Below are positions 28,780 through 38,041 of a stretch of 64,000 nucleotides of DNA, piece by piece. The translations under genes and the position numbers were made by a program. The notes under the pieces are model-generated. The model searched no databases. It was not told the DNA's origin and saw only the letters and a program-made list of their open reading frames with translations. Numbering within the stretch: the first letter of the stretch is position 1; every line of letters starts with the position of its first letter. The DNA lies in assembly GCF_030159595.1 (NCBI RefSeq), contig NZ_BSKJ01000012.1, positions 103,906-167,905 of the forward strand. The letters run 5' to 3'. This stretch comes from Pseudomonas putida (lineage in GTDB: Bacteria; Pseudomonadota; Gammaproteobacteria; Pseudomonadales; Pseudomonadaceae).

Positions 28780-30117
28780 TTACTGAATCCACTCACCCTT
28801 CTGCTGCAACCGCCATCCCACCCACCCCAGCGTCACTGCCCGCAACCCCATGAACCCGAGAAACGCCAACCACAATCCGTGGTTGCCGAACCCGCTCATG
28901 CCCACCGCCACCGGCAGCGCAATCAGTACCGACACCAACATCGCATTGCGCATCTCCCGCGCCCGCGTCGCGCCGATGAACAACCCGTCCAACAAATAAC
29001 TCCACACCGCAATCAACGGCAGTACCGCCAGGTAGGGCAAATACGGATAAGCCGCTGCCCGCACACTGTCGATGTCGGTCTGCAAGTCGATGAACAGGTG
29101 CCCACCCAGCAGGAACAGCCCGGCAAACCCTAGGCTGGTGATCAGCGACCAGCCACAGGCGACCACCAGCGAACGGCGCAAAGTGTCGCGATCACGGGCG
29201 CCAATGGCATGACCGCACAGTGCCTCTACCGCATGCGCCAGCCCGTCTAGCGCGTAGGCCGTCAGCAGCAGGCCGTTGAGCAGCAAGGCGTTGGCCGCCA
29301 CGGTGGCCTCACCCAGACGTGCGCCCTGCACGGTAATCAGCAGGAATACCAATTGCAGCGCCAGACTGCGCAGGAAGATGTCGCGGTTTACCGCCAGCAA
29401 TGGCCGCCAGGCCTGCCAGCGTTTGAGGGCCGTCCACACGACCTGCCCTGGGTAGGCCCGCAGGGCCGGGCGGGTCAGGGCCAGGCCCAGCAGTGCAGCA
29501 CTCCACTCGGCAATCACCGATGCCCGTGCCGAACCCACTACACCCCAATCCAGCCCTAAGACGAACCACAGGTTCAGGACGATGTTCAGCAGGTTGGTGG
29601 TCAGCAGGATGGCCAACGGTGCCCGGGCATTTTGGGTACCCAGGAACCAGCCAACCAGTGCGTAGCTGGCCAGTGCCGCGGGCAAGCCCAGCAGGCGAGT
29701 GTGGAAGAACGCTTCGGTGGACTGCTGCAGGGCTGCGCTAGGTTGCATCGCCTGCAGTGCCAGCTGGCTGAAGGGCAGGGCCAGCAGGCCGATCAGCAGT
29801 GCAAAGCCGACGGCCAGCAGCAGCCCTTGCACCAGCACCTGACGCAACGCCGCACCGTCGCCTCGGCCGGCGGCCTGGGCGGCAAAGCCGGTGGAGCCCA
29901 TGCGCAGGAAGCCCATCAGGCCGACCATGAAGGTGAACAAGGTGGCGCCCACGGCGACAGCGCCCAGTTGGTGGGCGTGGGGGAGGTGGCCGATGACCGT
30001 GCTGTCGACCAGCGCCACCAGCGGCACGGAGATGTTGGACAGGATCATCGGCGCGGCCAGCGCCCAGACCTTTCGGTGGGTGGGGCGGTGGTGCCAGTCG
30101 GTGGTCAGTTGCGACAT
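28780..30117 (-). CDS. MATE family multidrug/metabolite exporter (DinF-like)
   Basis: 445 residues with about 12 hydrophobic membrane segments in two similar halves. The N-terminus RKVWALAAPMILSNISVPLVALVDSTVIGHL is characteristic of the MATE DinF/NorM branch (quoted blocks: LAAPMILSNISVPLV and DSTVIGHL). Cation-driven export of toxic compounds is the family role; the substrate here is unknown. The ATG at 30117 has AAGGAAT upstream on its strand. It diverges from the alpha-2-macroglobulin gene with a gap of about 170 bases. Confidence 0.9.
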   Translation of the reverse strand: MSQLTTDWHHRPTHRKVWALAAPMILSNISVPLVALVDSTVIGHLPHAHQLGAVAVGATLFTFMVGLMGFLRMGSTGFAAQAAGRGDGAALRQVLVQGLLLAVGFALLIGLLALPFSQLALQAMQPSAALQQSTEAFFHTRLLGLPAALASYALVGWFLGTQNARAPLAILLTTNLLNIVLNLWFVLGLDWGVVGSARASVIAEWSAALLGLALTRPALRAYPGQVVWTALKRWQAWRPLLAVNRDIFLRSLALQLVFLLITVQGARLGEATVAANALLLNGLLLTAYALDGLAHAVEALCGHAIGARDRDTLRRSLVVACGWSLITSLGFAGLFLLGGHLFIDLQTDIDSVRAAAYPYLPYLAVLPLIAVWSYLLDGLFIGATRAREMRNAMLVSVLIALPVAVGMSGFGNHGLWLAFLGFMGLRAVTLGWVGWRLQQKGEWIQ

Positions 30118-30286
30118 TGGATTCCTTGGTCAATCGGGGGCCGCTTCAACGAATGCCACAGTGTAACGAGCAGGCAACCATTTAGCGCGACCATGGTCTC
30201 ACCTGGCGCGCAACGCCGGGTGCTGCACCTGACCTTGCGCTATAGTTGCTGCCCTCATGTACACGCTGCCAAAGAGTTCCTACTCC

Positions 30287-33200
30287 ATGTTCAACAAAGG
30301 ATTGTTGCTGGCCTGCGCGCTGGCCTTGCTCAGTGCCTGTGACTCTTCCACGCCGGGCACGCCTGCACCGGCCGAGAAACCTGTCGCTACAGCGCCCGCC
30401 GAAGCCCCGGCAGCCAAGCGCGAAGACCCGGCCGTGCTCGCCAAGCACTACGAGGGCCGCGAGCTTACGCTGCTGGATGTTTCGGAAGTGCAGCTCGACG
30501 GCGCGGCCACGTTGTCGATCAGTTTCTCTGCACCGCTGGATGCCAAGCAGGACTTCGCCACCAAGGTGCACCTGGTCGACACCGTCAAAGGCAAGCTCGA
30601 CGGCGCCTGGGAACTCTCCGACAACCAGATGGAGCTGCGCCTGCGCCATCTGGAGCCGCAGCGAAAGCTGGTGCTGACCGTCGACAAGGGCTTGCTCGCG
30701 GTCAACGGCAAGCAACTGGACAGCGAGTCGATCACCCAGCTGGAAACCCGCGACATGCAGCCGACCATCGGCTTTGCCAGCCGCGGCTCGCTGCTGCCCA
30801 CGCGCCTGGCCGAAGGCCTGCCGGTGATTGCCCTGAACGTCGACAAGGTCGATGTCGAGTTCTTCCGGGTGAAGCCGGAAATGCTCTCGACCTTCCTGGC
30901 CAGCTGGGGGCGCAACAGCAGCCTGTACTACTACCAGTCCAAGGAAACCCTGGACATGGCCGAACTGGTCTACAGCGGCCGCTTCGACCTCAACCCCGCC
31001 CGCAACACCCGCGAAACCGTGCTGCTGCCCATTGCCGGCATCAAGCCGTTGCAGGACCCGGGCGTGTACCTGGCGGTGATGCGTGCCTCGGGCACCTACG
31101 ATTACTCGCAGCCGGCGACCCTGTTCACCCTCAGCGACATCGGCGTGTCGGCGCACCGCTACCGCGACCGCATCGACGTGTTCGCGCAGGCGCTGGAAGG
31201 CGGCAAGGCGCTGAACGGCGTCAACCTCGAAATCCATGACGAGAAGGGCAAGCTGTTGGCCCAGGCCAGCACCGATGGCAAAGGCCACGCCCAGCTGCCG
31301 ATCACGCCCAAGGCCGATACCCTGATCGCCACCCAAGGTGTGAACACTACCCTGCTGCGCCTGAACACCGCCGCCCTGGACCTGGCCGAATTCGACATCA
31401 CCGGCCCCCAGGCCAACCCGCTGCAGCTCTTCATTTTTGGCCCGCGTGACCTGTACCGCCCGGGTGAAGCCGTGCTGCTCAACGGCCTGCTGCGCGACCA
31501 GGACGGCAAGCCCGTCAAAGCCCAGCCGGTGAGCGTGGAAGTGCGTCGCCCGGATGAACAGGTGAGCCGCAAGTTCGTCTGGGAAGCCGACAGCAATGGC
31601 TTGTACCAATACCAGCTGCAACTGGCCACCGAAGCCCCGACCGGGCGCTGGCAGTTGCTGCTCGACCTGGGCGGCGGGCGCAAGCAGGTGTATGAGTTCC
31701 TCGTTGAAGACTTCCTGCCTGAGCGCCTGGCCCTGGAGCTGAAGGGCAGCAGCACGCCACTGTCGCCGGAGGAGGATGCGCGCATCGAGGTCAATGGCCG
31801 TTACCTGTATGGCGCACCGGCTGCCGGTAATCGCCTGAGTGGCCAGGCTTATGTGCGTCCCCTTCGCAAGGCAGTGCCTGCGCTGCCGGGCTACCAGTTT
31901 GGCTCGGTCACCGAAACCGAGCTGAACCAGGACCTGGAACTGGACGAAGTCACCCTCGACCAGGCCGGCAAGGCGGTGGTCGACATCGAAAGCCGCTGGG
32001 CCGAAGCCCGCTCGCCGCTACAACTGACCGTGCAAGCCAGCTTGCAGGAGTCGGGTGGCCGTCCGATCACCCGGCGCCTGGAGCAGCCGATCTGGCCAGC
32101 CGAGCGCCTGCCGGGCCTGCGTGGCCTGTTCGATGGCGAGGAAACCGATAGCGACGGGCCGGTGGAATTCGAGTTCCTGGTAGCCGACCGCGATGGCAAC
32201 AAACTGGCGGCCAACGACCTCAAGGTGCGGTTGATCCGCGAGCGCCGCGACTACTACTGGAACTACTCGCAGAGCGACGGCTGGAGCTACGCCTACAACG
32301 AGAAATTCCTGACCCAGAACGAAGAGACCGTCAGCGTCAAGGCGGGCTCCACCGCCAAGCTGAGCTTCCAGGTTGAATGGGGCCCTTACCGCGTCGAGGT
32401 GGAAGACCCGCAAACTGGCTTGGTTTCCAGCGAACGCTTCTGGGCCGGCTACCGTGCCCAGGACAACGCTGAAGGCGGTGCCGTACGCCCCGACCAGGTC
32501 AAGCTGGCGCTGGACAAACCGTCCTACGCCGACGGTGCCACGGCCAAGGTCACCGTCACCCCGCCTGCCGCAGGTAGCGGCTACCTGATGATCGAGTCCA
32601 GCGATGGCCCGCTGTGGTGGCAGGAAATCGACGTGCCTGCCGAGGGCAAGACCTTCGATGTACAACTGGATAAAGCCTGGGCCCGCCACGACCTGTACAT
32701 CAGCGCGCTGGTGATCCGCCCGGGTGAGCGCAAGGCCAACGCCACGCCCAAGCGATCGGTGGGTGTGCTGCACCTGCCGCTGGACCGCGCCGAGCGCAAG
32801 TTGGCGGTGAGCCTGCAGGCACCGGAGAAAATGCGCCCGAAACAGCCGCTGACCGTGAAGGTGAAGGCAGCCAATGCGGATGGCAGCGTGCCCAAGCAGG
32901 TGCATGTGCTGCTGTCGGCGGTGGACGTGGGCATCCTCAACATCACCGACTTCAAAACCCCCGACCCGTTTGCCAGCCTGTTCGGGCGCAAGGCCTATGG
33001 CGCCGACCAGCTGGACATCTACGGCCAACTGATAGAGGCCGGGCAGGGCCGCCTGGCCAGTCTGGCGTTCGGTGGTGACGCGGCCATGGCCAAAGGGGGC
33101 AAGCGCCCTAATACCACGGTGACCATCGTCGCCCGGCAGAGCCTGCCGGTGACTCTGGATGACAAGGGTGAGGGCGAAGCTACGGTCGATATCCCGGACT

Positions 33201-35188
33201 TCAACGGCGAGCTGCGGCTGATGGCTCAGGCCTGGACCGAAGAACACTTCGGCATGGCCGAAGGCAAGACCGTGGTTGCCGCACCGCTGATTGCCGAACT
33301 GTCGGCGCCGCGCTTCCTGGCCGGAGGCGACCGCACCCGTCTGGCGCTGGACTTGGCCAACCTGTCGGGCCGCGCTCAGCAGCTGAATGTTGAAATCACC
33401 ACCGAAGGGCAGCTTAGCCTCGTGGCCAGTGCCGTGCAGAACGTAGCCCTGGCCGAAGGCCAGCGTTCGACACTGATGATCCCGGTGCAGGCCGAGGGCG
33501 GCCTGGGGCAGGGCAAGGTGCATGTGCGGGTCACTGGCCTGCAACTGCCAAACGAACCGACCACCGCGTTTGAGCGTGAGTGGACGCTGGGCGTACGCCC
33601 TGCCTACCCGGCGATGCTCAAGCACTACCGCGTGGCCCTGAAAGAGCAGCCGTGGACCCTGCCCGACGCAGACCTGGCGGCCTTCGAACCTGCGGGCCTG
33701 GAAGCCAGCCTGGCCTTGTCCAGCCGGCCACCGCTGAACCTGGCCGAGCAGATTCGCGCCCTGGAAGCCTACCCCTACGGTTGCCTTGAGCAGACCACCA
33801 GTGGCCTTTACCCGTCGTTGTACGCCGATGCCGACAGCCTCAAGCGCCTGGGCATCAAGGGCGAGCCGGCGGACGTGCGCAAGCGCAAGATCGAGATGGG
33901 CATCGAGCACCTGTTGGGCATGCAGCGCTACAACGGCAGCTTTGGCCTGTGGAGTTCGGACAGCGAAGAAGAGTACTGGCTGACTGCCTATGTCACCGAC
34001 TTCCTGCTGCGTGCCCGTGACCAGGGTTACGGCGTGCCGGCCGAGGCGCTGAAGAAGGCCAGCGAGCGCCTGCTGCGCTACCTGCAAGAGCGCAACCTGA
34101 TCGAAGTGGACTACAGCGAAAACGCCGACCACACCCGCTTCGCCGTGCAGGCCTATGCAGCGCTGGTGCTGTCGCGCAGTCAGCAGGCACCATTGGGTGC
34201 GCTGCGTGGCCTGTTCGAGCGCCGTGCCGATGCCCGTTCCGGCTTGCCGCTGGTACAACTGGCAGTGGCACTGGACAAGATGGGCGACAAGCCGCGAGCC
34301 GAGCAGGCTTTGCAGGCGGGCCTTGGCATCAGCCGTGGCAAAGGCTGGATGGCTGACTACGGCAGCGCATTGCGTGATCAGGCGTTGATCCTGGCCTTGT
34401 TGCAGGAGAGCAATCTGGCCAGCAGCCAGGTCGACCAGCGGCTGTTCGCCTTGTCGGACGAACTGGCGGCCAACCGCTGGTTGTCGACCCAGGAGCGCAA
34501 TGCACTGTTCCTTGCCGGCCGTGGCCTATTGGGCAAGCCGGAAGGCAAGTGGCAGGCCCGCCTGGACAGCGCTGGCGAGGTGCGCGAGTTCAACAATGCC
34601 GAGGCCGGCATGAAGCTGGAAGGGCCGCTACTGGCCTCGCCGCTGAGTGTGCGGAACGAAGGCAGCGAGACGCTGTACCAGCAACTGACCTTGTCCGGTT
34701 ACCCACGCCAGGCACCGGCAGCCGGCGGCAATGGTATGCAGATTCGCCGAGAGTACCTGGGCATGAATGGCCAGCCGCTGGACCTGCACAACTTGCGCAG
34801 TGGCGACCTGGTGCTGGTGCACCTGGCGCTCAAGGCCGAAGACCGCGTGCCGGATGCCTTGGTGGTGGACTTGCTGCCGGCAGGCCTGGAGCTGGAAAAC
34901 CAGAACCTGGCGCAAAGCGCTGCCAGCCTGGACAACGCCAGCAGCGCGGTGAAGGAATGGCGCGAGTCGATGCAGAACGCCAGCGTGGTGCACCAGGAGT
35001 ACCGTGATGACCGCTACGTTGCCGCGCTCAAGCTCGACAGCTACGGCACCACCCACCTGCTGTACCTGGCGCGGGCAGTGACCCCGGGCACCTACCGCGT
35101 GCCGCCGCCCCAGGTTGAGTCGATGTACCGGCCAAACCTGCAGGCCGTTGGGGACGGGCAAGGGGAGATGACCGTAAAGGCTCCCTAG
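30287..35188 (+). CDS. yfhM: bacterial alpha-2-macroglobulin lipoprotein with thioester
   Basis: 1633 residues from the ATG at 30287, chosen because MFNKGLLLACALALLSAC is a lipoprotein signal; an ATG ten codons earlier is possible. The mature protein would be anchored in the periplasm and consists of repeated beta-sandwich (MG) domains. A thioester motif, YPYGCLEQTTSG, follows, with Cys1166 and Gln1169. The CLEQ motif marks the trap type that can bind proteases covalently. In E. coli the same protein (YfhM) is encoded next to pbpC, and pbpC is also nearby here, which supports a role in protecting or repairing the envelope. Here a small gene on the other strand separates the two. Confidence 0.95.
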   Translation: MFNKGLLLACALALLSACDSSTPGTPAPAEKPVATAPAEAPAAKREDPAVLAKHYEGRELTLLDVSEVQLDGAATLSISFSAPLDAKQDFATKVHLVDTVKGKLDGAWELSDNQMELRLRHLEPQRKLVLTVDKGLLAVNGKQLDSESITQLETRDMQPTIGFASRGSLLPTRLAEGLPVIALNVDKVDVEFFRVKPEMLSTFLASWGRNSSLYYYQSKETLDMAELVYSGRFDLNPARNTRETVLLPIAGIKPLQDPGVYLAVMRASGTYDYSQPATLFTLSDIGVSAHRYRDRIDVFAQALEGGKALNGVNLEIHDEKGKLLAQASTDGKGHAQLPITPKADTLIATQGVNTTLLRLNTAALDLAEFDITGPQANPLQLFIFGPRDLYRPGEAVLLNGLLRDQDGKPVKAQPVSVEVRRPDEQVSRKFVWEADSNGLYQYQLQLATEAPTGRWQLLLDLGGGRKQVYEFLVEDFLPERLALELKGSSTPLSPEEDARIEVNGRYLYGAPAAGNRLSGQAYVRPLRKAVPALPGYQFGSVTETELNQDLELDEVTLDQAGKAVVDIESRWAEARSPLQLTVQASLQESGGRPITRRLEQPIWPAERLPGLRGLFDGEETDSDGPVEFEFLVADRDGNKLAANDLKVRLIRERRDYYWNYSQSDGWSYAYNEKFLTQNEETVSVKAGSTAKLSFQVEWGPYRVEVEDPQTGLVSSERFWAGYRAQDNAEGGAVRPDQVKLALDKPSYADGATAKVTVTPPAAGSGYLMIESSDGPLWWQEIDVPAEGKTFDVQLDKAWARHDLYISALVIRPGERKANATPKRSVGVLHLPLDRAERKLAVSLQAPEKMRPKQPLTVKVKAANADGSVPKQVHVLLSAVDVGILNITDFKTPDPFASLFGRKAYGADQLDIYGQLIEAGQGRLASLAFGGDAAMAKGGKRPNTTVTIVARQSLPVTLDDKGEGEATVDIPDFNGELRLMAQAWTEEHFGMAEGKTVVAAPLIAELSAPRFLAGGDRTRLALDLANLSGRAQQLNVEITTEGQLSLVASAVQNVALAEGQRSTLMIPVQAEGGLGQGKVHVRVTGLQLPNEPTTAFEREWTLGVRPAYPAMLKHYRVALKEQPWTLPDADLAAFEPAGLEASLALSSRPPLNLAEQIRALEAYPYGCLEQTTSGLYPSLYADADSLKRLGIKGEPADVRKRKIEMGIEHLLGMQRYNGSFGLWSSDSEEEYWLTAYVTDFLLRARDQGYGVPAEALKKASERLLRYLQERNLIEVDYSENADHTRFAVQAYAALVLSRSQQAPLGALRGLFERRADARSGLPLVQLAVALDKMGDKPRAEQALQAGLGISRGKGWMADYGSALRDQALILALLQESNLASSQVDQRLFALSDELAANRWLSTQERNALFLAGRGLLGKPEGKWQARLDSAGEVREFNNAEAGMKLEGPLLASPLSVRNEGSETLYQQLTLSGYPRQAPAAGGNGMQIRREYLGMNGQPLDLHNLRSGDLVLVHLALKAEDRVPDALVVDLLPAGLELENQNLAQSAASLDNASSAVKEWRESMQNASVVHQEYRDDRYVAALKLDSYGTTHLLYLARAVTPGTYRVPPPQVESMYRPNLQAVGDGQGEMTVKAP

Positions 35189-35195
35189 AAACCAG

Positions 35196-35223
35196 CCCTG
35201 CGCTCCCACAAGGTCGCGCAGGG
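35196..35223. terminator. hairpin between convergent genes
   Basis: CCCTGCGC (35196-35203) and GCGCAGGG (35216-35223) form an 8-bp stem around a 12-base loop containing the REP-like CTCCCACA. It lies between the alpha-2-macroglobulin stop and the stop of the small minus-strand gene. There is no clear T-run. Confidence 0.5.
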
Positions 35224-35235
35224 CAGTTCAAAAAG

Positions 35236-35529
35236 TCAGTGAATCACCCAGCTCATCACCCACAACCCCAGCACCAGCCAGATGATCCCGAGGATGATCG
35301 AGGCGCGCATGAACGCGCGGATGGCCGAGTACAGCAGCATCAGGCCGACGATCAGGGCCAGGATGCTGAGCAGCGAGGTGTCCATGCCCAGCGTGCGCGC
35401 CAGGCCGTCGATGAAATTGCCACCCGCATTGGCCAGCAGGTTGAACAGACCGCTCAACGCGTCGACGATGAAGCGAATCAACGACCCCAATGCCTGGCCC
35501 AGCCACTCGAAAAAACCTTCTACATGCAT
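35236..35529 (-). CDS. small inner-membrane protein of unknown function
   Basis: 97 residues. An amphipathic N-terminal half (VEGFFEWLGQALGSLIRFIV) is followed by two strongly hydrophobic segments near residues 50-68 and 75-95 (LLSILALIVGLMLLYSAIR and ASIILGIIWLVLGLWVM). AGGAAG lies about six bases before the ATG (CAGGAAGCAACTATG). It is convergent with the alpha-2-macroglobulin gene and divergent from pbpC, so it splits a pair that is adjacent in E. coli. No family is recognised. Confidence 0.72.
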   Translation of the reverse strand: MHVEGFFEWLGQALGSLIRFIVDALSGLFNLLANAGGNFIDGLARTLGMDTSLLSILALIVGLMLLYSAIRAFMRASIILGIIWLVLGLWVMSWVIH

Positions 35530-35606
35530 AGTTGCTTCCTGATGAACGATTCGGCGAGGTTGCCGTTCCCAAGCCTTTGGCCATCACCTGGCCAGGTCGG
35601 TTCCCG

Positions 35607-37961
35607 ATGCCAAGCTTAGCGCGGCCGCGCACGCGTGCGGGCAAGTGGTTGCGTGCCACAGTGGTCGGTGTGCTGTTGCTGTTTGGTCTGCTGTGGCTGG
35701 CCGACCGCATCTGGCCGCTGCCCCTGCCGGGCGACGACCTGGCCAGGGTGGTGCTGGCCGAAGACGGCACACCGTTGTGGCGCTTTGCCGATGCTGATGG
35801 CGTGTGGCGCTACCCGGTCAGCCCCGACGAGGTCTCGCCGTTGTACCTGCAGGCACTGCTGACCTATGAGGACCGCTGGTTCTACCACCATCCCGGGGTC
35901 AACCCCTTGGCCCTGGCTCGCGCTGCCTGGCTGAACCTACGCGGCGGGCGCGTGGTGTCGGGTGGCAGCACGTTGTCGATGCAGGTGGCACGGTTGCTCG
36001 ATCCGCATGACCGCACCTTGGCCGGCAAACTGCGCCAGCTGTGGCGGACGGCGCAGCTGGAATGGCATCTGTCCAAGCGCGAAATCCTGCAGATCTACCT
36101 GGACCGCGCACCTTTTGGCGGCACCTTGCAGGGCGTGGCTGCTGCCAGCTGGGCGTACCTGGGCAAATCACCCATGCACCTGACCCCGGCCGAGGCCGCG
36201 TTGCTGGCAGTGCTGCCCCAGGCACCCAGCCGGCTGCGTCCGGATCGCCACCCGGGGCGTGCTCAGCGTGCCCGCGACAAGGTGCTGCAACGCCTGGCCG
36301 AATACCAGGTGTGGCCTGCGCAGCAAATCCGCGAGGCAGCCGAGGAACCGCTGGTGCTGGCGCCACGTCAGGAGCCAGCCTTGGCGCCCTTGCTCGCCCG
36401 ACGGCTGAACAGCGCCGACAGCCCACCGCTGATCCGCACCACCCTTGATGCGGCACTTCAGCGGCGCCTGGAAGACCTGCTGTTGGGCTGGCGTGCGCGC
36501 CTGCCGGAGCGTACCTCGGCAGCCATCCTGGTGGTCGAGGCGCAGACCATGGCGGTGCGTGCCTACCTGGGCTCGATCGATCTGGCCGATGAGCGGCGCT
36601 TCGGGCATGTCGACATGGTGCGCTCGCTGCGTTCGCCCGGCTCCACCCTCAAGCCGTTCCTCTACGGCATGGCGCTGGACGATGGCCTGATCCATTCTGA
36701 ATCGTTGCTGCAGGATGTGCCGCGCCGCTATGGCGATTACCGCCCCGGCAACTTCTCCATGGGTTTCAGTGGGCCTGTGTCGGCCAGTTCGGCACTGGCC
36801 CTGTCACTCAATCTACCCGCGGTGCAGTTGCTGGAGGCCTACGGCCCGAAACGCTTTGCCGCGCAACTGCGCATGGCGGGCATGCCGCTGATACTACCGC
36901 CGCTGGCCGAGCCGAACCTGTCATTGATCCTGGGCGGTGCTGGCAGCCGCCTGGAAGACTTGGTGGGTGGCTACGCAGCGCTGGCACGGGGTGGCAGCAG
37001 TGCGCGGGTACGCTTGCAGCCACAGGACCCTCTGGTGGAGCGGCGTCTGCTGTCACCGGGGGCCGCGTGGATCATCCGGCGTATTCTCAGTGGCCAGGCG
37101 CGCCCCGATCGTGACCCGCATGCCGAGTTGGTGCAGCGCCCGCAACTGGCCTGGAAAACCGGCACCAGCTACGGCTTTCGCGATGCCTGGTCGATTGGGG
37201 TGGGGCCGCGCTATCTGATCGGTGTGTGGATTGGGCGGCCCGATGGCACACCGGTACCCGGGCAATTCGGCCTGGCCTCGGCGGCACCGCTGATGCTGCA
37301 GGTGCATGACCTGCTGAGCAACCGGGACAGCCAGCGCGGCATCAACGTGCCGGTGGAGCGGGTGCCGGCGAATGTGGGGGTGGCGGCGATCTGTTGGCCG
37401 CTGGGCCAGCCGATGAGCAAACAGGACCCCAACTGCCGGCGTCAGCGTTTTGCCTGGACACTGGACGGCACCACGCCGCCCACCCTGCAAGCCGCTGATC
37501 AACCGCTGGGCCTGGGCCTGCGTGAAAGCGTGTGGGTCAACGAGCAGGGGGGGCGTGTGGATGGCAGCTGCCCCGGTGCCAAGGCCCGTGACATTGCCTT
37601 ATGGCCGGCACCGCTGGAACCCTGGCTGCCCCGCATCGAACGGCGCGCGGCGCGGCTTCCGGCCATCGACCCGGCCTGTCCACCGCAGGTGCCGGCCAGC
37701 GCGCCGCCGCTGTCGATCGTCGGCGTACGCCCAGGTGACAACTTACGTCGCCCGGCCACCAGCAGCGAGCCGTTGCAACTCTATGTATCGGCCTTGGGCG
37801 GCGGCGGGCGGCGCTGGTGGTTCCTCAATGGCCAGCCCTTGGGCGAAACCCAGGGTCAGGACAGCCTGCTGGTGCGCTTGCCGCAGTCCGGACAGGCCGA
37901 GCTCAGTGCGCTGGATGAAAGCGGCGAGACGGCGCGGGTGGCGTTCCAGGTCAGCGAGTAG
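35607..37961 (+). CDS. pbpC: penicillin-binding protein 1C
   Basis: 784 residues, close to the E. coli PbpC length. The start at 35607 (MPSLARPRTRAGKWLR) places a membrane anchor (VVGVLLLFGLLWLADRIW) right after a basic N-terminus. A GT51 glycosyltransferase domain follows with YEDRWFYHHPGVNP and VVSGGSTLSMQVARLL. The transpeptidase has SPGSTLKPF (serine nucleophile), the SxN-type SASSALALSLN and KTGTSYGFRD. A C-terminal PBP_C domain (about residues 690-784) is present. PbpC is a bifunctional or peptide-binding murein synthase that acts with the alpha-2-macroglobulin lipoprotein in the defence model. Confidence 0.95.
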   Translation: MPSLARPRTRAGKWLRATVVGVLLLFGLLWLADRIWPLPLPGDDLARVVLAEDGTPLWRFADADGVWRYPVSPDEVSPLYLQALLTYEDRWFYHHPGVNPLALARAAWLNLRGGRVVSGGSTLSMQVARLLDPHDRTLAGKLRQLWRTAQLEWHLSKREILQIYLDRAPFGGTLQGVAAASWAYLGKSPMHLTPAEAALLAVLPQAPSRLRPDRHPGRAQRARDKVLQRLAEYQVWPAQQIREAAEEPLVLAPRQEPALAPLLARRLNSADSPPLIRTTLDAALQRRLEDLLLGWRARLPERTSAAILVVEAQTMAVRAYLGSIDLADERRFGHVDMVRSLRSPGSTLKPFLYGMALDDGLIHSESLLQDVPRRYGDYRPGNFSMGFSGPVSASSALALSLNLPAVQLLEAYGPKRFAAQLRMAGMPLILPPLAEPNLSLILGGAGSRLEDLVGGYAALARGGSSARVRLQPQDPLVERRLLSPGAAWIIRRILSGQARPDRDPHAELVQRPQLAWKTGTSYGFRDAWSIGVGPRYLIGVWIGRPDGTPVPGQFGLASAAPLMLQVHDLLSNRDSQRGINVPVERVPANVGVAAICWPLGQPMSKQDPNCRRQRFAWTLDGTTPPTLQAADQPLGLGLRESVWVNEQGGRVDGSCPGAKARDIALWPAPLEPWLPRIERRAARLPAIDPACPPQVPASAPPLSIVGVRPGDNLRRPATSSEPLQLYVSALGGGGRRWWFLNGQPLGETQGQDSLLVRLPQSGQAELSALDESGETARVAFQVSE

Positions 37962-38041
37962 GCGTTCGACGGCACTCGGGCCAGCACCTACGCTTGCAGA
38001 TAACGGGTGTGACCGGCTGGCGCCCCGCAAACCAAGGGAAC

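Noticed and set aside
26766..28796. 676-codon minus-strand frame opposite speA
   Set aside because: speA is complete on the plus strand with its PLP motifs; the antisense translation is a GC-skew shadow.
32018..34258. 746-codon minus-strand frame inside the alpha-2-macroglobulin gene
   Set aside because: The plus-strand gene is continuous with its thioester motif; the antisense frame has no start signal or domain.
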